Positions 26,725-35,427 of a stretch of DNA of 46,012 nt are shown here, in pieces. The notes under the pieces are model-generated. The model saw nothing but the letters and a program-made list of their open reading frames with translations, searched no databases and was not told the DNA's origin. The position numbers and the translations under genes are program-made. Position 1 is the first letter of the stretch. Each line of letters starts with the position of its first letter. The DNA comes from Desulfocapsa sp. (GTDB lineage Bacteria > Desulfobacterota > Desulfobulbia > Desulfobulbales > Desulfocapsaceae), in the NCBI GenBank assembly GCA_022712895.1, contig JAFLJS010000016.1, positions 1-46,012 of the forward strand. Direction: 5' to 3'.

Positions 26725-27117
26725 TTCATATCCTTTTTGTATTATTCCTTTTGGCTAATACTCTTATCGGCTTGTCTCAATAAAAGATTTAGGAATTCCC
26801 TACGCTTTATCTTTAAGCAATTAGCATGCCACCCCTATCACGGCAAGATATGTCAAAAATAGCGCGACAAATCATCATTCTTTTTATATTTTATTTCAGC
26901 AGCTTAAAGACATCCGCAACCACACCGACCCTTTTCGTTCATTTTTTTGACACCTGCTGGCTACATTTTAAAAGCAGCAGGAGCGCCCCTCTCTCAACCG
27001 TCAACATCTTGACAGCCGCTAACTTTAAAGGCGCATTTTTTGTGTTCTATTCTTGATAATTTCAGAGTGATACGTTAGAAAAGAGCAAACTTAATCAGCT
27101 CAGCACAGGCAAAATAT
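26725..27117. other. Divergent intergenic region between the diguanylate cyclase gene and nagZ
   Basis: About 390 bases. On the minus side it holds the sigma54-like site at 26817-26831. On the plus side there are two TTGACA hexamers (near 26949 and at 27009-27014), but neither has a good -10 at 16-18 bases. A plus-strand frame of 76 codons at 26826-27056 has no ribosome site or recognisable domain and I do not call it. No hairpin of note. Confidence 0.5.
26817..26831 (-). promoter_or_regulatory. Sigma54 (-24/-12) promoter candidate for the diguanylate cyclase
   Basis: The minus strand reads TGGCATGCTAATTGC, followed by TT. The invariant GG and GC dinucleotides are separated by exactly 10 bases, and TGGCA and TTGC match the consensus TGGCAC-N5-TTGC except for one base. 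Transcription would start near 26805, about 80 bases before the ATG at 26724. Confidence 0.6.
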
Positions 27118-28155
27118 ATGGAACTAAAACAGAAAATCGGTCAACTCTTTATGTTTGGTTTTCAGGGAACCAAACTTTCGGTTAACAGCCCCATCGTTGA
27201 CGACCTTTGCAAAAACAACCTGGGAGGAGTTATTCTCTTCGACAAACTACTGGCAAAAAAAGAAGCAGAAAACAATATCAAGAACCCTGCTCAACTAAAA
27301 GCATTAACCACAAGTCTACAGCAATATGCGTCAAGTCCACTGCTTATAGCTCTTGACCAGGAGGGTGGATTAGTTCGACGTCTGAAAAGTGAAACAGGAT
27401 TTCCTGAAACAAAGAGTGCGCAGGCCCTTGGTGAGGCAGATGATACAACACTGACCACAATCCATGCCTCCTGCACTGCTGTGACCCTTAAAGCCCTAGG
27501 AATCAACCTCAACCTATCACCATGCGTTGACCTTAACTGCAACCCGGACAACCCGATAATCGGGAAGCTGGGTCGTAGTTTTTCAGCTGATGCTGACACA
27601 GTTTGCCGCCATGCTGCAATCTGGATTAAAGAACACCGAAAGCAGCAGATCCTCACCTGTCTCAAACACTTTCCTGGTCATGGCAGCTCTCAGGCAGATT
27701 CCCACCTGGGATTCACAGATATATCCAAGACTTGGCATAAAAAAGAATTGCTTCCCTTTAAATATCTTATTGAAAAAAATCTTGCAGATTGTGTGATGCC
27801 CGGGCATCTCTTTCACAGCGATTTTGATAGCAGCTACCCAACCAGTCTCTCGCCGACTACTATTCGTTCGATTTTACGTAAAGAACTGGCTTTTGATGGT
27901 TTAGTCATCACTGACGATCTCCAGATGAAGGCGATCACAGATAGATACGGACTTGCAGAATCTGCATGCCTTGCACTTGCCGCTGGAGTCGACATGATTA
28001 TTATTGGAAATAATCTTGAATATGACCCACATTTATTAGGGACAATCATCCCAACGGTGATTACGGCCATCGAGAAAGGAAAAATATCCACGGCTCAAAT
28101 AGATCAAGCACTGCGGCGAGTTGAAACAGTAAAAAGAAAAATACACTACTCATAG
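27118..28155 (+). CDS. nagZ: Beta-N-acetylhexosaminidase NagZ (GH3)
   Basis: 345 residues, no signal peptide, matching cytoplasmic Gram-negative NagZ in length. Family 3 motifs: KIGQLFMFGF at the start, IALDQEGGLVRRL (about 77-89), NLNLSPCVDLN, the catalytic-loop KHFPGHGSSQADSH (183-196; Asp194-His196 dyad) and VITDDLQM (263-270) with the nucleophile Asp. It releases N-acetylglucosamine from anhydromuropeptides in cell-wall recycling. It is followed after 11 bases by the double TM2 gene. GH3 glucosidases are an alternative, but the KHFPGHG...DSH signature favours NagZ. Confidence 0.93.
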   Translation: MELKQKIGQLFMFGFQGTKLSVNSPIVDDLCKNNLGGVILFDKLLAKKEAENNIKNPAQLKALTTSLQQYASSPLLIALDQEGGLVRRLKSETGFPETKSAQALGEADDTTLTTIHASCTAVTLKALGINLNLSPCVDLNCNPDNPIIGKLGRSFSADADTVCRHAAIWIKEHRKQQILTCLKHFPGHGSSQADSHLGFTDISKTWHKKELLPFKYLIEKNLADCVMPGHLFHSDFDSSYPTSLSPTTIRSILRKELAFDGLVITDDLQMKAITDRYGLAESACLALAAGVDMIIIGNNLEYDPHLLGTIIPTVITAIEKGKISTAQIDQALRRVETVKRKIHYS

Positions 28156-28166
28156 GAATCACAGGA

Positions 28167-28574
28167 ATGGAACAAATAAACACAGACGATTCACACCCCA
28201 CAGTAATTGGCTATATTCTCTGGATTTTCGGCTTCCTTGGTGCCCATCGTTTTTATTACGGACGCCCCATAACCGGTACCATTTACTTCTTTACTCTGGG
28301 GCTCTTTTTTATTGGCTGGATAGTTGATCTTTTCCTGATTCCTGGAATGAGCCGGGAAGCGAGGCAAAAATTCAGGGAGGGGCCCATTGATTACAACATT
28401 GCATGGTTGTTACTTACTTTTCTAGGTGCATTTGGGATTCACCGTTTTTATCAGGGAAAATGGATTTCAGGAATCATATACCTGCTGACAGGCGGAGTTT
28501 TCCTTATTGGTATAATCTACGACTTCTGGACAATGAACGAACAGATTGATGTAATTAATAGCGGACAAAAGTAA
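28167..28574 (+). CDS. Protein with two TM2 domains
   Basis: 135 residues. Two tandem copies of a two-helix module: first GFLGAHRFYYGRPITGTIYF then LGLFFIGWIVDLFLIPGM (about 20-60), second FLGAFGIHRFYQGKWISGII then LLTGGVFLIGIIYDFW (about 88-125). The pattern G-x-H-R-F-Y-x-G and the D after the second helix define TM2 domains. Four membrane helices with short polar ends. Function of bacterial TM2 proteins is unknown. It is 11 bases downstream of nagZ and likely co-transcribed. Confidence 0.9.
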   Translation: MEQINTDDSHPTVIGYILWIFGFLGAHRFYYGRPITGTIYFFTLGLFFIGWIVDLFLIPGMSREARQKFREGPIDYNIAWLLLTFLGAFGIHRFYQGKWISGIIYLLTGGVFLIGIIYDFWTMNEQIDVINSGQK

Positions 28575-28794
28575 TCTTGATTAACAGTCACTGCTCTCTC
28601 CTGGGTTCTCCTTCCTTTGAGAATTCCTGTAAAAACTCGTAAGTACGATATTTATTTATGCGGTAATTAGCGACACTGTGTTAATATAGATAACCACTCC
28701 CAGACTCTTAAACGAAAATAGTGCCGTCAAAAAGTACCGATATATATTGCCAAAGCATACTACTTTTGTAAAAGTTCTCCCGAAAATTGTCCCT

Positions 28795-30075
28795 ATGAAT
28801 CAGCTGACCATTACTGAATTACTCAAAAAGAACGAAATTCTTGGAAAAGAAAATGAGACACTGCGACATGAGAGACAGGAAACCAAAAAGCATTTAGAAA
28901 CCTATCGGATCATACTAGACAATATCCAAGCACTGGTCTTCTTGAAAGATGCCGCCGGGAAATACATCCTGATTAACAAAAAATATGAATATTTAACTGA
29001 TACCACTCTAGTACAGATAAAAGGTAAAACGGATTTTGATATATTCCCAACACCTGTCGCAGAACTATTTCGCAGCCAGGATGAAGCTGTTAAAAAGCAA
29101 AAGATCCCTCTGGAGTTTGAAGAAACAGTATCTTTAATTGATGGCGAACACACTTTTATCACACTAAAATTCCCAGTTCCTGACATTTACGGCAACATCT
29201 CTGCCGTTGGAGGGTTTTGCACTGACATAACAGAACGCATGGAATTTGAAAAAGAGAAGGAATGTTTAATCAGAGACCTTCGCAAGACACAAATGTCGTT
29301 GTATGAAGAAATAGAGAGAAGACGTGAAACAGAACAGAACCTTCTAGTAGCTAAAAAAGGGGCCGAGGCTGCGAATAGTGCTAAATCAGAATTCTTGGCA
29401 AATATGTCTCATGAAATGCGAACGCCTCTGCACGGTATACTCGGCTATGCGAATGTCGGCCAAAAAAATACCGAGAAAGTGCCAAGGCAACGTCTGGGTG
29501 AATACTTTTCTTTGATCCATGAAAGTGGTGAGCGATTACTGATGTTTTTGACGGATCTGCTCGATCTTGCCATACTTGATGTTGAAAAAGATCGCTACAA
29601 TATCCAACCATATGATCTCTGCCTGAGTATCACCAGAATAATTGACGAAATCCGATTTAAACTCCATGAAAAGAATATATGCGTTTCTTTCCACAGCCAA
29701 AAAGCACATGTCGCACAATTTGATCGCAATAGGATTATTCAGGTTTTACACAATATTATGGGAAATGCTATCAAGTTCAGTCCACCGTCAACTACCATTG
29801 CAATTACAGTTAACGATGTGGAAATTGAAGGAGTAACATTTCAACAGATACAGATAAAAGATCGAGGAGTTGGGATTCCTGAATCAGAGCTTGAAATGAT
29901 ATTTGATAAATTTCATCAGAGCAGTAAGACAAAAAATGGAGCAGGAGGTACAGGTCTTGGCCTTGCGATTTGCAAAGGCATACTAGAGGCGCACTCAGGA
30001 AGGATCTGGGCAGCAAACAACCCTGATGGTGGTTCATCATTTTACTTTACTTTACCGACCCTCCCTGCCAAGTAG
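28795..30075 (+). CDS. Soluble PAS-domain histidine kinase
   Basis: About 426 residues from ATG 28795; an in-frame TTG at 28747 is possible and neither has a strong ribosome site. A coiled N-terminus (about 5-35) leads to a PAS domain (about 40-160: IILDNIQALVFLKDAAGKYI, then VGGFCTDITERMEFE), a coiled linker, then the kinase: H-box ANMSHEMRTPLHGILGY, N-box IMGNAIKFSPPS, G-boxes KDRGVGIPE and GTGLGLAICKG. No membrane segment is seen, so it is cytoplasmic. No receiver is fused and no partner regulator is adjacent; the nearest receivers are in the convergent genes at 30127-34268. A strong terminator follows immediately. Confidence 0.9.
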   Translation: MNQLTITELLKKNEILGKENETLRHERQETKKHLETYRIILDNIQALVFLKDAAGKYILINKKYEYLTDTTLVQIKGKTDFDIFPTPVAELFRSQDEAVKKQKIPLEFEETVSLIDGEHTFITLKFPVPDIYGNISAVGGFCTDITERMEFEKEKECLIRDLRKTQMSLYEEIERRRETEQNLLVAKKGAEAANSAKSEFLANMSHEMRTPLHGILGYANVGQKNTEKVPRQRLGEYFSLIHESGERLLMFLTDLLDLAILDVEKDRYNIQPYDLCLSITRIIDEIRFKLHEKNICVSFHSQKAHVAQFDRNRIIQVLHNIMGNAIKFSPPSTTIAITVNDVEIEGVTFQQIQIKDRGVGIPESELEMIFDKFHQSSKTKNGAGGTGLGLAICKGILEAHSGRIWAANNPDGGSSFYFTLPTLPAK

Positions 30076-30128
30076 TGCTTACCACTCAAGCTTAGCTAAG
30101 CATGTCCTGTGGTAATCACAGTTTTTTT
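30075..30128 (+). terminator. Rho-independent terminator with nested palindrome
   Basis: Arms GTGCTTACCAC (30075-30085) and GTGGTAATCAC (30109-30119) pair at 10 of 11 positions and are followed by seven T's (30122-30128). The loop contains a perfect 12-bp palindrome, GCTTAGCTAAGC (30090-30101). The stem begins at the last base of the kinase stop codon and the T-run touches the stop of the convergent HD-GYP gene. Confidence 0.85.
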
Positions 30129-31164
30129 ATTTCACTCGAGCATACACTTCTTCTATTTTGGAATAATTTTCTTCAAACAACTCCACAATATAAGGGTCAA
30201 AATGAATACCCTTTTGTTCCAGGACCACCTTCTTCGCTTCTTCAAGCGGCCAAGCCTCCTTGTAAGGGCGTTTGGAAGACAGGGCATCAAAGACATCACA
30301 AAGAGCCGCAATTCGCCCGGCAAATGGAATTTCATCAGCAGCTAAGCCAAGAGGGAAACCTGTACCATCCCATTTTTCATGATGGGTTAGAGCGATAAGA
30401 TGGGCCATATTCATCAGCTCATTATCAGGCCCATACAACAAATCGGCCCCAATCAATGTGTGCCGTTTCATTTCATCAAACTCATCGGGTGTGAGTGTCC
30501 CCTTCTTGTGTAAGATTGCATCACTGATTCCGAGTTTTCCGATGTCATGCATGGCACTGGCATGGAAAAAGAGGGTCAGTTCATGCTCCTTCATGCCATG
30601 TGCTCGAGCAAGTACCACACAATAGTGTGCCATTCTTGTAATATGACGACTGGTCTGCTGGTCATGATACTCAGCAGCCTGCACCAGACGATTGGTAATT
30701 TCTATCTGCGTTTCACGCAGTTCACGGGTACGCTCGAGAACCATATCCTCAAGTTCATCTCGATGCCTCTGCAGTTCGCGCTGTGCCATACATAATGCAA
30801 TATGTGTCTGCACCCTGGCCTTTACGATGACAGGGTTGACTGGCTTTATAATATAGTCAACGGCACCAAGCAGAAAACCACGAGTCTCATCTTTCTCCTC
30901 ATTCATTGCTGTAACAAAGATCACAGGAATAGATGCCGTCTCCGATCGTGTTTTCAGAGCCTTACACACCTCATAGCCATCCATATCCGGCATCATCACA
31001 TCCAGAAGAATAAGATCCGGTCGTTTTTCACATGCGGCCTTGAGCGCATCCCTGCCATTGGTGGCCACAAGCAGGCTGTAATTATCACGTAGCGCACTTA
31101 CCAATATCTTGATATTGGCCGGAATATCATCAACAAGAAGAACCGTATTTTTCACTCTAATCAT
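30127..31164 (-). CDS. HD-GYP response regulator, probable cyclic-di-GMP phosphodiesterase
   Basis: 345 residues. Receiver domain with D12-D13, phosphoacceptor D55 (LILLDVMMPDMDG) and K107; a coiled linker (about 125-160); then HD-GYP: HD pair H206-D207 in AMHDIGKLG, KRHTLIGADLL, and HHEKWDGTGFP (261-271). The last motif reads GFP instead of GYP, a tolerated variant. It should break cyclic-di-GMP when phosphorylated. Its ATG overlaps the stop of the hybrid kinase (ATGA, 31161-31164), so the phosphorelay kinase is its likely partner. It is the last gene of the TonB receptor / binding protein / kinase / HD-GYP set. Confidence 0.93.
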   Translation of the reverse strand: MIRVKNTVLLVDDIPANIKILVSALRDNYSLLVATNGRDALKAACEKRPDLILLDVMMPDMDGYEVCKALKTRSETASIPVIFVTAMNEEKDETRGFLLGAVDYIIKPVNPVIVKARVQTHIALCMAQRELQRHRDELEDMVLERTRELRETQIEITNRLVQAAEYHDQQTSRHITRMAHYCVVLARAHGMKEHELTLFFHASAMHDIGKLGISDAILHKKGTLTPDEFDEMKRHTLIGADLLYGPDNELMNMAHLIALTHHEKWDGTGFPLGLAADEIPFAGRIAALCDVFDALSSKRPYKEAWPLEEAKKVVLEQKGIHFDPYIVELFEENYSKIEEVYARVK

Positions 31165-34100
31165 ACTGCCACCTCTTTCAGCATACGCTCTATTCTGCCG
31201 ATAAAATCAGCAACACGCTCAAAATTGTAATTTCGCAGATGGTTTTCCATTCTGGTAATTTCCTCGTCAACATCATGCCCTTGAAAAGCATTTTTATTTT
31301 CGAACCAGAATTCTTCTGCCATGGGATCAAAAGCTTCGCTCATATTTTTTAACTGTGCCAGAATTTCAAGTAAACCTTCCCGGTTAACTTCAATCTCGCT
31401 AGACGATGTGGCAGATTTTTTGGGCTTGGCAAACAGTGTATTAAGTTGCGTCAGGGACGAGTCCAACTGTGCAAGTTTATTCTCAATCAACACAGAGTAA
31501 TGTTCCACCACCAATGCAGCTTGTTCACTGGCATTTTCCTCATCATTATTCTCAGCAATTTTCCGTAAAGCCTGCTCAAATTCCAGGCTTACTTCCTGCA
31601 GTTCTATTGCTGACAGATTTGCAGCTGTCCCCTTCAGGGTATGTGCTTCCCTTATAGCCAGGGCCAGATCTTCTTTCACGAACTGCTCCATTTTACCGAT
31701 TGTCGCAACGCCAAAATGGAGCAGATCTTTTAACATTCTGCAGTAGGCTTTCACATTTCCTGCCATTCTGGCCACTCCAGATTGCACATGTATTCCGGGT
31801 AACTCTTCAGGCAACTCCACACCATCTTCAAGATGTCTAAATGATGATTTTTTCTCACGATAAAGGCTATCAACATGATCGGGTCGTGTCCACCGCGTCA
31901 GTACAGAAAACATTAGCTCGGGAGTAATGGGTTTTGCCACGTAATCATTCATACCAACCTTCATGCATCTTTCTCTATCACCCTGCATGGCGTGAGCAGT
32001 GACCGCAATAACTACAAGATCAGCCAGTGCCGGGTTTGCACGAATGATTCTAGTGGCCTCGAAACCATCCATCACCGGCATCTGGATATCCATGAGCACC
32101 GCATCAAATTCCCCACCACGATCCTGTAGAATATTGACTGCCTCCTGTCCATTATTAGCAATCTCTACAATGATACCTACACTCTCCAGAAGCTCAACGG
32201 CAACATTCTGGTTGATACGATTATCTTCTGCCAGCAGAATTCTAACTCCGGATAAATGCTCAGAACTCACCAGTTCAACTCCAGATATACGGTCATCCAA
32301 ACTTGCATGCATGGCTTCAGGATAATTGAAAATATCCATAATGGTATCGAAAAGCAGAGATTGCTTCACAGGTTTGGTAAGGAAATAATCCACCCCCGCT
32401 TCCTTGGCTAGCACCAGTTCCCTGTCGTCTCCAAAAGCGGTCATCATGATAATAGGAACCTGCTCAGCACCACTCATTCCCCTTAACTTGCCGACGCACT
32501 CAATACCATCAACGTCGGGCATTCGCCAATCAACAAGAATAAGATCATATTTATCAGTTGTTGTTCGCAGCAACTCCTCAGCGTCAGAACAGGACGAGAC
32601 AGCTTCAGACTGAAAATGAAACGATTCCAGCATTTTCATAGTAATGCAACGGGCAGTGGCATTGTCATCGATAACCAGGACATTGAGGCCTCTGATGGTT
32701 GCAGGAACCACATATTGAATTTCTCGCCCCTCTGGCTGTTTGGTAAACTCAATGGTGAAATGGATGGTAGCCCCTTCCTCCTTGGCACTATCCACCCAGA
32801 TTTCACCACCGTGTAAATTAACAAGACGCCTACAGATTGAGAGTCCAAGTCCAGTTCCACCATACTCTCTGGTCATGGAGCCATCGGCCTGGGTAAAAGG
32901 TTCAAAAAGGGATTCGTACTGTTCCTTTCCAATCCCGACACCAGTATCATTGACAGAAAACAAGATCTTCAAACTATCATCTGTTTCTGAATCCAGGGTG
33001 GCATGCAAAAAGATCATCCCCTTTTCTGTAAATTTTACAGCGTTGCCAAGGAGATTTATAAAAATCTGTTCAAGGCGCAGGGGATCACCACAGAGAGCAA
33101 CTGGAGTTCCCGGTTCTATGCCAATGACCAGTTCCACATCTTTTGATGTCGCCTGATCACCGAAAAGATCTGCCAGTTTATCAAAGAGCTGATGCAGTTG
33201 AAAATCTACCTTCTCAAGACGAATTTTTCCTGCTTCAATCTTTGAGAAATCAAGGATATCATTGATAATAGCAAGAAGAGATTCTGCCGATGAGCGTACC
33301 GTCAGCATATATTCACGAAGTTTAGGACTTAACTTTTTGTTAAGCGACAGCCCAACCATCCCAATAATAGCATTCATGGGTGTTCTGATCTCATGACTCA
33401 TATTAGCAAGAAAACTTGACTTTGCCTCATTGGCTGTCTGCGCCTCAAGCATTGCATTTTCAAGCTTCTCGGTGCGCTCTTTTACAAGATCATGGAGAGA
33501 ATCATTCAACTCATGCAGCTCGTAATCACGTTGTCGAACCGCCTTGCGCATGGACTCAAAGGCAGAGGCCAGTTTTCCTATCTCATCTTTTGCACCGAGT
33601 GGAACAGGATGACTGAAATCGCCACCCTTCATGGCATCTGTTGCCTCCACCAAACCATCAACACGCCTGATCCAGTCGCCAATAAACTTGATAATTAAAA
33701 ATATCCCAAAAGCCGCTGCAACATGTGCAGCCAGCAGAGAGACCAAAGCCTGATGCAGTTGAGCCTTTCGAACGGCACTGACAGAAAGCGCAACAAGTAC
33801 CTTCCCCACCACTTTTCCTTCAGACCCTCCTGTTTCCATAGAATCAGGAGTCCATGCAGAAAACTCTTTGTCTGTCCGAAAAATGATCGCTTGATCAACA
33901 ATCAGGGACTGGCCAAGGTCACCACTCTGGGTGAACAGAGTAAAAGGATATTCGTCTAAAATTCGCTGGGCAACAATTTCACCCACATTGTTATAAATTA
34001 GGAGGAACTGAATCTGCTCATTCCAGAGAAAGCCGTCAAGCAACCTGTCGAGTTCCTGTACATCCTGAACAATCAGAGGTAATTCTGCAGCCTGAGCAAG

Positions 34101-34268
34101 ACCCTGAACAATTGACTCAGCAGATTTCTTCTGCTCCACTGCGATAAGCTTGTTCGTCTGAAAAATATTAATGCCGGTGGCAAGTGAAAGGGACACCAAC
34201 ACTACGGATACGACAATAAGTGTTGCTTTAGTTCGAAGAGAATAGCTTGTGGAAAAAAAAGTAACCAT
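31161..34268 (-). CDS. Hybrid histidine kinase with two receivers and an HPt domain
   Basis: 1035 residues. TM1 about 13-33, periplasmic sensor region (about 34-170), TM2 about 175-196, HAMP (about 197-250), coiled coil, kinase with SHEIRTP (phospho-His292), N-box LLGNAVKF, G-boxes NDTGVGIG and GGTGLGLS; receiver 1 with D580 (LILVDWRMPDVDG), receiver 2 with D727 (AVLMDIQMPVMDG), then HPt with AHTLKGTAANL (His876) and a C-terminal helical tail of about 100 residues of unknown role. A full BarA/EvgS-like phosphorelay. Its start overlaps the binding-protein stop (TGATG) and its stop overlaps the HD-GYP start, so sensing, relay and output are encoded as one translationally coupled unit. Confidence 0.94.
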   Translation of the reverse strand: MVTFFSTSYSLRTKATLIVVSVVLVSLSLATGINIFQTNKLIAVEQKKSAESIVQGLAQAAELPLIVQDVQELDRLLDGFLWNEQIQFLLIYNNVGEIVAQRILDEYPFTLFTQSGDLGQSLIVDQAIIFRTDKEFSAWTPDSMETGGSEGKVVGKVLVALSVSAVRKAQLHQALVSLLAAHVAAAFGIFLIIKFIGDWIRRVDGLVEATDAMKGGDFSHPVPLGAKDEIGKLASAFESMRKAVRQRDYELHELNDSLHDLVKERTEKLENAMLEAQTANEAKSSFLANMSHEIRTPMNAIIGMVGLSLNKKLSPKLREYMLTVRSSAESLLAIINDILDFSKIEAGKIRLEKVDFQLHQLFDKLADLFGDQATSKDVELVIGIEPGTPVALCGDPLRLEQIFINLLGNAVKFTEKGMIFLHATLDSETDDSLKILFSVNDTGVGIGKEQYESLFEPFTQADGSMTREYGGTGLGLSICRRLVNLHGGEIWVDSAKEEGATIHFTIEFTKQPEGREIQYVVPATIRGLNVLVIDDNATARCITMKMLESFHFQSEAVSSCSDAEELLRTTTDKYDLILVDWRMPDVDGIECVGKLRGMSGAEQVPIIMMTAFGDDRELVLAKEAGVDYFLTKPVKQSLLFDTIMDIFNYPEAMHASLDDRISGVELVSSEHLSGVRILLAEDNRINQNVAVELLESVGIIVEIANNGQEAVNILQDRGGEFDAVLMDIQMPVMDGFEATRIIRANPALADLVVIAVTAHAMQGDRERCMKVGMNDYVAKPITPELMFSVLTRWTRPDHVDSLYREKKSSFRHLEDGVELPEELPGIHVQSGVARMAGNVKAYCRMLKDLLHFGVATIGKMEQFVKEDLALAIREAHTLKGTAANLSAIELQEVSLEFEQALRKIAENNDEENASEQAALVVEHYSVLIENKLAQLDSSLTQLNTLFAKPKKSATSSSEIEVNREGLLEILAQLKNMSEAFDPMAEEFWFENKNAFQGHDVDEEITRMENHLRNYNFERVADFIGRIERMLKEVAV

Positions 34269-35233
34269 CAGGGAGTGCCGACAATGTGTGCTTTGGCAAG
34301 CAGTTCAGCAGACAACTTTATTCCCAGCCTCTCTGCAACCACCAGGTTGACTGACAGCGTCACCCCTGAGGACAGAGGGCAAAATTCTTCACTGGTTAGT
34401 CCGAGACAGCCTTTGACAAGCAAGGCGGCATATTTCCCCTGAGTCACCGGATCTGCATCCAGGCCCAGCAGTGCCCCTGCCTTCACAAAAGAGCCTGAAA
34501 AGCCAAATACCGGAATACCGCTTCTAAGTGATGCCAGGAGCAAGCTCTTCACTATAGCTCTGTTATAAATAGAGGAATCAGCAGAAGTCCAGACCAGATC
34601 ACTTTTCCGTTCAAAGAGCTCCTGAATTGCTGCGGCTTGTGATTTCATTGAATCAATGTCCACAGCTTCAAGTTTCCACCCTTTTGGCAACTGCTTCTTT
34701 ACATCGTTAAGCGTTTGAACGGACTGTTCGGAAGTCGAACGGTAAAGCATGGCAATTGAATCAAGGGTGGGCATGGCAGTTTTTATGATGGAAAATTGTT
34801 CCACCACTGGTTTCACAACTGACACACCAGCGACCAGTCCACGAGCCGGATCAATCCCGACTTTTTGTGGATTAACGACCATACAGTAGACAAGGGGCAC
34901 AGTGTGAGGAATCAGTTTATTGACCTGTGCCGCTGCTCGACTGCCAATGGCCACCCATATTATTGGTAAGTATTGTTTCTGCAAGACATCATAACTCTGC
35001 GATTCAAGCTCTTGGGATATGACAGTCACACTCTTAATTTTTTGGTCGGCAAGGGATAACTCAAGGGATGTTGCGGCCTGTCGGTAAGGTAATGCGTCGG
35101 AGCTCAATACCAGTAGCACTTGATCTGCGGCTTGAGCCTGGATGGAAAGACAACACAAAAGAGTAGCCACAAAGATCCATAAGACCTTCTTCCTCGCAAC
35201 CCCACGTGCTCTACTTGCCTGTTGGTACGCCAT
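34268..35233 (-). CDS. ABC-type periplasmic substrate-binding protein (PF04392-like), sensor partner
   Basis: About 321 residues from ATG 35233, chosen because it opens on a signal peptide (ARKKVLWIFVATLLCCLSIQAQA then ADQ); an in-frame TTG at 35332 would add 33 residues. The mature part has the fold pattern of the ABC_sub_bind group: QVLLVLSSDALPYRQAATSL, PIIWVAIGSRAAAQV, VPLVYCMVVNPQKVGI, SIAMLYRSTSEQS, and IPVFGFSGSFVKAGALLGLD. No permease or ATPase is nearby. It ends one base into the hybrid kinase gene and begins 195 bases after the TonB receptor, so I infer it presents a ligand to the kinase rather than feeding an importer. The ligand is unknown. Confidence 0.85.
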   Translation of the reverse strand: MAYQQASRARGVARKKVLWIFVATLLCCLSIQAQAADQVLLVLSSDALPYRQAATSLELSLADQKIKSVTVISQELESQSYDVLQKQYLPIIWVAIGSRAAAQVNKLIPHTVPLVYCMVVNPQKVGIDPARGLVAGVSVVKPVVEQFSIIKTAMPTLDSIAMLYRSTSEQSVQTLNDVKKQLPKGWKLEAVDIDSMKSQAAAIQELFERKSDLVWTSADSSIYNRAIVKSLLLASLRSGIPVFGFSGSFVKAGALLGLDADPVTQGKYAALLVKGCLGLTSEEFCPLSSGVTLSVNLVVAERLGIKLSAELLAKAHIVGTP

Positions 35234-35427
35234 ATTTACTATATCAATCGAAAATGATGGACGGTTTTCATTCACATGCAGTATATGTTTTTCACTACGC
35301 AAAAACAAATTATTTCCTAACACTGTTGACAAATTGTGAGCCCGTATTTAGTGCAGTACCCCTTGAGAGGGGGTATGTACTTTCGCCACATTCTTTTCAA
35401 GAAAAACAGGAAAGAATCTACAAAGTA

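Noticed and set aside
26826-27056. Plus-strand 76-codon frame between the diguanylate cyclase and nagZ genes
   Set aside because: No ribosome site, odd composition, and it overlaps the likely sigma54 promoter region of the divergent gene.
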